Below the pieces are notes generated by a model. The model made no database searches, had not been told where the DNA came from, and saw nothing but the letters and a program-made list of their open reading frames with translations. A stretch of 6,522 nt of DNA. Origin: Planctomycetota bacterium (lineage in GTDB: Bacteria > Planctomycetota > GCA-002687715 > DRQF01). The stretch is taken from positions 1 to 6,522 of the forward strand of contig JAJRYU010000777.1 of the NCBI GenBank assembly GCA_024275615.1, read 5' to 3'. Shown in pieces: positions 1 through 5,856 of this stretch (its first letter is position 1; each line of letters starts with the position of its first letter). Both the position numbers and the translations under genes were made by a program.

Positions 1-1
1 A

Positions 2-2542
2 GTGAGTTATGCGGATTCTCAAGTTGCTCGAGTCGTCGAGTATCTCAAGAAAGCAGATTTGTGGGATAAGACGATTGTCGTCATCAATTCGGATCATGGC
101 GAGGCTTTTGGTGAGCAAGGACTCAACTATCATGGGTCGAGCCTCCACGAAGCTCAACTCCGCGTGCCACTCATCATTCGCATACCGGGAATACCTGCTA
201 CCCGTCCCAATGTGATTGCTGAAAATGTCGACGTCTATCCTACCATTGCTAGTCTCTTGGCTCTGGAGGGTTCGAGCGCCAATCAAGGCACTGATCTCAC
301 TCCTTTGATCGTCGAGCCAGGTGTACACGAAGAGAGTTTTCCGAGCTTCGCTTATGCAGAACTCCCCGATGACGTCAAAGAGCTGTCCGCCGCAGCGACA
401 AGAACTGCGATGTATCGTGAAGGTCAATGGAAACTAAAAAAGCAGATGATTCTCGATTACGTCGAACTCTATGACGTGGAAGCAGATCCTACCGAACAGA
501 AGAATCGCGCCGAAGAGAAACCTGAACTCGTCAAGTACTTGGATCGCCGTCTACAAACATTGAGACGGTGGACGGACGGTTTCGGCCGACGGAATACCAG
601 CAATGAAATAAGGATGAGCAAGCTTCAAAGCGCACAGGCTCAGTTGAAAGCATCTCGGGCGATGACCGTCGCTGCAGGATTGAAGTATGTCGCCAAGTAC
701 GATCTCTTTGAATTGCGCGATACTATCCTACGACTGGCGACAGATGAGGAGGGTATTGACGAGATTCGATGCGAAGCTCTCTCCATGTCGGCTGGGTGGG
801 ATGCCGCAGGATGGCGAGACTTGGCGGAATCCTGGTTCTTCTCCACCAGCCCGTCCTATCGATGGTTGGCGCTGAAGCTCGTTTTTGATGATCTTGCGTT
901 GGGCGACCATTCCCTGGCACCGAAATGGAAACCAGAGTCTGTGCGACGTTTGGCGGAGCAAGCGAAAGTCCTTGCCCGAGGCAACTCCGGCGAGGCCTTC
1001 CTAGCGCGGGTCTTTGTCGCCCTGTGTGTTCGCCTGGCGTCAGTGCGAGCAACGGATGCCGATGTTGTGGCGAACTGGCAGAACCTGCTCCAGAGTCCAT
1101 ATGTCCCGGCGAAAATGAAACGCCGCATTGTTCTGGCGTACTTGGACGAATCGACTGATCTTCAAAGTTCCTTGTCTCTCTTTTCAACGCGCCGGGAAAG
1201 ACGGGAATTCTTGTCAGCTATCTGGCGTTCAGGGCGCCGAGGTGAATGGCTTGAAGTTGTACGCGCTCTGATTCCAGATCGCTATCTTTCTGAACCCATC
1301 AAACACGATATCTTGAAACGCGTCACGCAGGAGCTATCAGAAGAAATCCAATGCGAAGTTGGCTTCTATTTGCTCGCACGGTGGGACCCGGGGTTCCATG
1401 CCGAAGTCATCGAAAAGCTCACACCTAACTTGGGTGCCGAACGTGTCTCACGCCTGCAAAAAGCTCACGGGCTCATGCAGGACGGTATTGAGCTCTTGGA
1501 AAGCCACCGGGCTGAAAGTGCGATAGACGCCTTGAGTCGAGCTCTTGACCTCGTTTCGGATTTGTCCATCGCGCGCCGCATCGCCGTGAAACGGATCGAC
1601 GCCATGATTCTCGTCGGTAGGTTGGAAGAAGCAGAATTGGCGCTCAAGAATTTGGGTACTGCGGAAAGTCGTTTTCACTCTTCAGCGCTTGAGCGCCGGA
1701 TCGAAGTACTCAGATCCTACCGACCATCCCTCGGATTCCTTTCTGAAGAAAGCGATATCAAAATCACTTCCTTGGAGCTTGAGCCTGGTGCCCAGCGCTT
1801 CGTCACAAGTGGCGGCTCCTTTGACATCACTCTGAAAATCACCAATCGCAGCACGCGGTCATTTCCCGGTGGCAGTTGGGGCCTTGGCGGACGGTCGAGA
1901 GTCATCTGGTCGAAAGATGGCGAGACCAAGTGGACCTATGGGACTCAAGTCGATCTTGAAGACGGTTTGCTCCCAGGCGAGACGCGCCGTGTAGAAATTC
2001 GTGTACAAGCGATTGACCAAAAAGGCGAATGGGTGGGGCGCGTTATCCTCAATCAACAGGGCGGCGCGCGCTTCTACAAAGTCGAAGACGAAGCGAGCCT
2101 GTTCAAGATCCGAGTGATAAGAGGGATCAACGGCCCACCAGACCGAACTTGGCGTCCTGCCGAGATGTTGAAGCACTTTGAGTTTGATGGCTACCTGCAG
2201 GAACCGACGATCTTGCCAGGAAGACAAACGCTCACTGTCATGGCCCAGGGATACGAAGGAGCATTCCGCACGCCGGCCATGCTCTTTGACGGTCGCGAGC
2301 ACCGATTGAAGCTCAACTTCACTTGGGATTCAGCCATCAACGAAGCCAACCTCATTCTTGTGGGATTGATTCCCTCCAAGGGGTTCGCATCTGTTGACCC
2401 CATCATCCTAAAGATCTCATGGAATGGAAAAGACCAGACGATTGAAACGGCGCTGCCGCGATGCGGCGGCCTATATCAGGTTGAATTCTGGGTTGGCTAT
2501 CGTCAAGGTGAGCTCAACTTGAAGAGCCTGACCATTCAATGA
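2..2542 (+). CDS. Sulfatase/alkaline-phosphatase-superfamily protein with long helical, TPR-like and beta-sandwich C-terminus (5' partial)
   Basis: The reading frame is open from the window edge to TGA at 2540-2542, giving 846 visible residues. The GTG at position 2 is almost certainly internal, because the sequence begins in the middle of a sulfatase fold. Visible sulfatase features are a D-x-x-V helix at the start, the metal-binding S-D-H-G at residues 30-33, an H-G-S-S-L-H-E segment (44-50) followed by L-R-V-P-L-I-I, then V-D-V-Y-P-T and the late W-K-L / E-L-Y-D / D-P-T-E-Q-K-N strands; the domain ends near residue 190. The C-x-P-S-R or equivalent nucleophile region lies outside the window, so sulfatase, phosphatase and phosphoglycerol- or phosphoethanolamine-transferase activities cannot be told apart. 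Residues ~195-480 look all-helical (HEAT-like), ~487-575 resemble TPR pairs, ~585-708 form a predicted beta-sandwich, and ~735-846 a second beta-rich module that could bind carbohydrate. The family call is firm; substrate and localisation are unknown. Confidence 0.88.
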   Translation: MSYADSQVARVVEYLKKADLWDKTIVVINSDHGEAFGEQGLNYHGSSLHEAQLRVPLIIRIPGIPATRPNVIAENVDVYPTIASLLALEGSSANQGTDLTPLIVEPGVHEESFPSFAYAELPDDVKELSAAATRTAMYREGQWKLKKQMILDYVELYDVEADPTEQKNRAEEKPELVKYLDRRLQTLRRWTDGFGRRNTSNEIRMSKLQSAQAQLKASRAMTVAAGLKYVAKYDLFELRDTILRLATDEEGIDEIRCEALSMSAGWDAAGWRDLAESWFFSTSPSYRWLALKLVFDDLALGDHSLAPKWKPESVRRLAEQAKVLARGNSGEAFLARVFVALCVRLASVRATDADVVANWQNLLQSPYVPAKMKRRIVLAYLDESTDLQSSLSLFSTRRERREFLSAIWRSGRRGEWLEVVRALIPDRYLSEPIKHDILKRVTQELSEEIQCEVGFYLLARWDPGFHAEVIEKLTPNLGAERVSRLQKAHGLMQDGIELLESHRAESAIDALSRALDLVSDLSIARRIAVKRIDAMILVGRLEEAELALKNLGTAESRFHSSALERRIEVLRSYRPSLGFLSEESDIKITSLELEPGAQRFVTSGGSFDITLKITNRSTRSFPGGSWGLGGRSRVIWSKDGETKWTYGTQVDLEDGLLPGETRRVEIRVQAIDQKGEWVGRVILNQQGGARFYKVEDEASLFKIRVIRGINGPPDRTWRPAEMLKHFEFDGYLQEPTILPGRQTLTVMAQGYEGAFRTPAMLFDGREHRLKLNFTWDSAINEANLILVGLIPSKGFASVDPIILKISWNGKDQTIETALPRCGGLYQVEFWVGYRQGELNLKSLTIQ

Positions 2543-2664
2543 TCAAACCGGCCTTCATCCGCCCTCGTTAAATCATGTCGATCTCGGCGTAGACCCTCAA
2601 TCGCCAGCCGGAGTCCTAATCCTGATCTCTCGACCTCGAAAGTGCTCTTCCCGCGGAAAGAAAT

Positions 2665-2692
2665 CTCATGATTGCTCAAGAGCAATCATGAG
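2665..2692 (-). terminator. Stem-loop terminator for the sat operon
   Basis: This is a perfect 12-bp inverted repeat, CTCATGATTGCT / AGCAATCATGAG, with a CAAG loop at 2677-2680. It begins 9 nt after the sat stop codon (TAG, complement of 2702-2704). Read on the minus strand, the stem is followed by a U-rich ATTTCTTT stretch, as in an intrinsic terminator. The stem is not GC-rich, so strength is uncertain. Read on the plus strand there is no T-run after it, so it probably serves mainly the minus operon, although a symmetric stem could also slow or protect the converging sulfatase transcript. Confidence 0.62.
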
Positions 2693-2701
2693 TCGTCCGG
2701 G

Positions 2702-3868
2702 CTAACCTTCGAAAAACACTTTGTCTTCCTTGGCTTTTTGGACCAAGAATGCGCCAATTTCTGGTCGCATGACGCTGGGTGGTGGGCATTCTCCTCGGGC
2801 GAGCATGGCGCGAACATCGGTGCCACTGATTTGCAACCAAGCGTCCTCATGGGGGCAGGTGTGCTCCGTCACGATTGATTGGCAAACCTCGCACCAACAG
2901 GGACCATGAAGGCGCATGGGCGTGATGCCCAGCTCGTCGCCAAATTCGTCGAAGATCTTGTGGCCAGCATATTTCTCGTAATAGCTGCCAACACCGGCGT
3001 GGTCGCGACCAACAATGAAGTGTGTACAACCAAAGTTCTTCCTGATGATCGAGTGAAACACGGCTTCTTTTGGCCCGGCATAACGCATGGCCGTCGTTAA
3101 GCCCGCCAGCATTGTATTGTCTTTGACGTAGTATTTCTCCGTCAAGATTTCGTAACCTTCCAAGATCACTTCGGGTTGCATGTCACCCTTTTTCTTCCAG
3201 CCGATGAGAGGGTGTATGAGCAAACCATCGGCATGCTCTAAGGCGATCTTTTGCAAGTGTTCATGGGCCCGATGGCCGAGATTTCTTGTTTGAAACCCAA
3301 CGATGCGATGCCAGCCTTTTTCAGCGAATTGCTTGCGAACTTGGGCCGGGGACAAATCGTAATTGCCGGGAATCAGGCTGGCGGCATATTCGATGAGTTC
3401 GATAGAGCCAGCGACGCAGGAGTCTCCCCAATTCATCATCAAGTTGACGCCAGGATGCTCTCTCTCCGTGGTGCCGTAGACCTTTTGGGCGAACTCAGAT
3501 TTGTCGATAGAGAAAACTTCGTCAATCGTGAGGATGGCGGCGATAGTCTGGTCGGTTGTGTTGACTATGGCCACGTCGTCCCCAGGCTTGAGGCCCGCCG
3601 TATCGCTCTTCGGTGCATGGAACACGATTGGAATGGTCCAGGGAATGCCGTCCGTCCGGTGCATTGTGTCCAGCACGGCTTGGACGTCTTTGGAACCCAT
3701 GAATCCGGTCAAGGGCGAAAAGGTGCCATTGGCGATCTTCTCGACGTCAAGGATGGCGTTGCGATCAGCCTGCAAAGATGGCAAGGATTTCCCGTAGGCA
3801 CGCTTATCATCGCGAGAGTCTTGAGGACATTCGCGATTGATAAGCTGCCCTCCAAGAGGGTCATTCAT
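2702..3868 (-). CDS. sat: Sulfate adenylyltransferase (ATP sulfurylase), stand-alone type
   Basis: This enzyme converts sulfate and ATP to adenosine 5'-phosphosulfate (APS) and pyrophosphate in the cytoplasm. The product has 388 residues, the usual length of single-subunit ATP sulfurylases without an APS kinase domain. Visible family features are an N-terminal G-G-x-L-I-N-R (6-12), F-S-P-L-T-G-F-M (50-57), the nucleotide-binding Q-T-R-N plus H-R-A-H (193-196, 199-202), G-R-D-H-A-G-V-G (287-294), cysteines C326, C329 and C338 with H340 matching the zinc site of Thermus-type enzymes, and I-S-G-T-D-V-R (347-353) followed by P-P-P-S-V-M-R-P-E. One oddity is that the proline normally following Q-T-R-N is leucine (L197). 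The ATG overlaps the upstream gene's stop in an ATGA junction, which supports this start and translational coupling. No APS kinase, APS reductase or cysteine-pathway gene lies in the window, so the fate of APS is unknown. Confidence 0.95.
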   Translation of the reverse strand: MNDPLGGQLINRECPQDSRDDKRAYGKSLPSLQADRNAILDVEKIANGTFSPLTGFMGSKDVQAVLDTMHRTDGIPWTIPIVFHAPKSDTAGLKPGDDVAIVNTTDQTIAAILTIDEVFSIDKSEFAQKVYGTTEREHPGVNLMMNWGDSCVAGSIELIEYAASLIPGNYDLSPAQVRKQFAEKGWHRIVGFQTRNLGHRAHEHLQKIALEHADGLLIHPLIGWKKKGDMQPEVILEGYEILTEKYYVKDNTMLAGLTTAMRYAGPKEAVFHSIIRKNFGCTHFIVGRDHAGVGSYYEKYAGHKIFDEFGDELGITPMRLHGPCWCEVCQSIVTEHTCPHEDAWLQISGTDVRAMLARGECPPPSVMRPEIGAFLVQKAKEDKVFFEG

Positions 3869-5598
3869 CGTTTTGCTTCTACTTTCTGCGCGGAACGAGC
3901 GTCTCGGATGCGCGGATAGATTTTTTCACGCGACACTCCAAGGTCGACAAGATTGTCGTTGTCGTTCCAGGCTCGTCCGTGGGTTAAACAAGAATTCACC
4001 GGCTGCCCAGAATTGGCAATTCTTTCGAACACGTCGCTCAAGAAGCTATGCATGTTCTCTTCGCGGACAATCTTACCCAGCTGGTCCCAGAGACTCCTGG
4101 AACCTTTGCGCGAGATTTTCGCCAAACCAATGAATTCGCCGTTGGCTTCGTCGTCGGGGATTTCTTTAGATGCTCTGATCACGTGACCTTGACTATTGAT
4201 GATCACTTTTTCGTCTTCGGCATCAAAATTGGACCGGTTGTCGATGGCGAGAACGATATCACCTTCGGCGGCAATGAGGTCTTCCAGGATTGAAGGTTCA
4301 AAAATGATGTCGCCGTAACACAGGATGAGATTTGCATCGCGTTTTTGGGCCAGCCAAAGTGAAACCGCCATATTTGTGGTTTCGTACCATGGGTTATAGA
4401 CGAAGTTGCCGTCAAAGACATTGGCTCCCATGTAGTGTTCGATTTGGTCGTTGTTATAGCCGGTAACAATCGTCACTTTCTCGGAAGGAATGCCGGCAAG
4501 CTTCATGTTTTTCATGATATGGTTGATGATGGTTGTTCCACCAACGTCGAGCATGCATTTGTGCTTGTTTTTTGTCAGTGAGCCAAATCCTGTCGATGGA
4601 CCAGCAGCCAAAATGACGGCCTCGAAGTCCCGCGCCAAGGCGTCTTCGACGGCGCTAGCGACTCTGGACATCGTGGCGATACACTCTTCAGGGTATTCGC
4701 CGATGGCTGTCTCTTCGGACAGCATCAATATGTTGGCGCCGTCAAGGACAGCGTTGGCAATGTCTGAAACCTCAGCCATGAAAGGCAGAGGCTTATCAAG
4801 CATCGACGTAAGAAACTGGGAAGCAATGATCACCGGCACATCAACTTCAGCGGCTCTCTTCAAAACCATCTTCTGGGTGAGAGGCACGTGTTCCTTGCCT
4901 ATCTCCGCCTCAAGGTCACCTCGATCGATCATGATCATGGCTGCGTCAGCCAGAATCTTGTCGACTTGGACAACGGCCTCGGCAGTTTCGACTTTGGCGA
5001 TGACCTTGATGGATGTGCCGACCAATTGCGATTGAATGCGCCGGACTTGTTCGACGCTCCGCACGAAGGAAAGACCGACGTAGTCTATCTCCGCATCTAT
5101 GGCGATGTTGAGCAGGTCAATATCTCGTTCGAAGTCGAAAGGGATTTCGCCATGAATACCGCGAATGTTGATGCCCTTACGTGTTGCCAAGGGCCCGCCG
5201 ACATGGACGACTGTGTGTATGTCTTCGCCCTTGATTGCCGTGACTTCAAGTTTGATACTGCCATCGGCGGCAGAGATCTGATCGCCGATTTTGAGACTCT
5301 TGTAGAGCGGTCGGTACGTCAAATTGTCCGGCTTGATGACAAACTCGGCACCTTTACTCAGCATGATAGGTTCGGCTATGTTGTCGGTGCGGATCTTGTT
5401 CCCGGGTAAATCGAGGAGAATCTCAACTCCCTTCGGCAGGTCCTTCTTGAGTTGTGCGATCATCTTGTTGACGTCGTCAAGGGAACCGTGGGCGCCATTG
5501 ACTCGCGCAATATTCATACCAGAGGCGTGGAGCTTGGTGAGCCAGGTCTTGGAGGCGGTTTTGGGGCCGATCGTGCAAATGAATCTTGTCTTGGACAT
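3865..5598 (-). CDS. Fusion of pyruvate-kinase-like barrel with LicC/PntC-like nucleotidyltransferase
   Basis: The product has 577 residues in two enzyme-like halves. Residues 1-~320 are a pyruvate kinase A/B-domain fold: C-T-I-G-P-K (8-13), R32 and N34 in the R-x-N-x-x-H-G loop, D63 and K-I-R (68-70), a B domain at about 71-160, the catalytic K202-x-E204, R-G-D (226-228), A-S-Q (259-261) and the M-L-S-E-E-T-A signature (292-298). The regulatory C-terminal domain of pyruvate kinases is missing. It is replaced by residues ~325-560, a nucleotidyltransferase with V-I-L-A-A-G (328-333), K347, V-T-G-Y (378-381), N402 and E-T-T-N (406-409), the metal-binding G-D (429-430), G-E-F-I-G (487-491) and a final D-N-D-N-L-V-D-L (546-553). 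This half most resembles phosphocholine (LicC) and aminoethylphosphonate (PntC) cytidylyltransferases. The true substrate is unknown. The gene precedes sat with a 4-bp overlap. The fold assignments are firm; the reaction is inference. Confidence 0.9.
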   Translation of the reverse strand: MSKTRFICTIGPKTASKTWLTKLHASGMNIARVNGAHGSLDDVNKMIAQLKKDLPKGVEILLDLPGNKIRTDNIAEPIMLSKGAEFVIKPDNLTYRPLYKSLKIGDQISAADGSIKLEVTAIKGEDIHTVVHVGGPLATRKGINIRGIHGEIPFDFERDIDLLNIAIDAEIDYVGLSFVRSVEQVRRIQSQLVGTSIKVIAKVETAEAVVQVDKILADAAMIMIDRGDLEAEIGKEHVPLTQKMVLKRAAEVDVPVIIASQFLTSMLDKPLPFMAEVSDIANAVLDGANILMLSEETAIGEYPEECIATMSRVASAVEDALARDFEAVILAAGPSTGFGSLTKNKHKCMLDVGGTTIINHIMKNMKLAGIPSEKVTIVTGYNNDQIEHYMGANVFDGNFVYNPWYETTNMAVSLWLAQKRDANLILCYGDIIFEPSILEDLIAAEGDIVLAIDNRSNFDAEDEKVIINSQGHVIRASKEIPDDEANGEFIGLAKISRKGSRSLWDQLGKIVREENMHSFLSDVFERIANSGQPVNSCLTHGRAWNDNDNLVDLGVSREKIYPRIRDARSAQKVEAKR

Positions 5599-5600
5599 GG

Positions 5601-5614
5601 GGGAAAATTCCCTT
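5601..5614 (-). promoter_or_regulatory. Ribosome binding site of the fusion gene inside a small inverted repeat
   Basis: On the minus strand the sequence before the ATG at 5598 is AAGGGAATTTTCCCCC. The AAGGG (5614-5610) is the only Shine-Dalgarno-like stretch, with an 11-nt gap to the ATG, which is slightly long. GGGA and the downstream TCCC can pair across a 4-nt loop (5612-5601), so the site could be partly masked in the mRNA. This supports the chosen start, because the pyruvate kinase homology begins right after it. A regulatory role is only possible, not shown. Confidence 0.4.
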
Positions 5615-5619
5615 GGATT

Positions 5620-5650
5620 TTGACAATGAACAAACGGTGAATCCTATGAT
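5620..5650 (+). promoter_or_regulatory. Candidate sigma-70 promoter towards the PAP2 gene
   Basis: A perfect TTGACA (5620-5625) is followed after 19 nt by TATGAT (5645-5650), one mismatch from the TATAAT consensus. The spacing is longer than the preferred 17 nt. It points towards the PAP2 gene and would leave a leader of about 200 nt. No other strong plus-strand promoter was seen in this divergent gap. Confidence 0.35.
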
Positions 5651-5670
5651 AGCACCGAAGGGAGGATTGC

Positions 5671-5676
5671 AGTATA
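5671..5676 (-). promoter_or_regulatory. Possible -10 element for the minus-strand operon
   Basis: The minus strand reads TATACT here, one mismatch from TATAAT, about 73 nt before the fusion gene start. No good TTGACA-like hexamer lies 16-18 nt upstream and there is no extended -10 TG, so this is a weak candidate. It sits between short GGAGG and CCTCC arms at 5661-5665 and 5677-5681. Confidence 0.2.
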
Positions 5677-5739
5677 CCTCCACGATCGGTTCCATGATGT
5701 TCGTAACTCAAGGGGATTCAGGTATTTGCCTTAGGATAG

Positions 5740-5749
5740 CTTGTACAAG
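5740..5749. promoter_or_regulatory. 10-bp perfect palindrome CTTGTACAAG, possible operator
   Basis: CTTGTACAAG is self-complementary and lies in the non-coding gap between the divergently transcribed fusion gene and PAP2 gene, where a dimeric regulator could act on either. It is downstream of the candidate plus-strand promoter and upstream of the candidate minus-strand -10. A 10-bp palindrome can arise by chance, and no second copy was noticed in the gap. Confidence 0.2.
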
Positions 5750-5856
5750 TCCATGGCGATTTGGAATGTTAAGGTCGTGGCGCCCAGATCCGGACTCATT
5801 TCGGTTCGAAGTGGCCCAATTGCGATTTGCAGGCCTTTTTCTCGATTTGGTCTTAA

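Noticed and set aside
723..1187. 154-codon minus-strand open frame within the sulfatase-fold gene
   Set aside because: It is low-complexity Pro/Arg/Ser-rich translation antisense to a continuous real frame, with no convincing ribosome binding site or neighbour.
2543..2660. Possible terminator or small gene after the sulfatase-fold gene
   Set aside because: Only short GC-rich matches such as CCGCGG were seen, with no stem followed by a T-run and no open frame with a ribosome binding site.
3251..3919. 222-codon plus-strand open frame antisense to sat
   Set aside because: It lies opposite a confidently assigned ATP sulfurylase and the end of the fusion gene; its translation shows no recognisable domain and is explained by codon bias of the real gene.
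4490..5409. Two overlapping plus-strand open frames of 181 and 173 codons antisense to the fusion gene
   Set aside because: Both are complements of strongly conserved pyruvate kinase and nucleotidyltransferase motifs and have no domain of their own.
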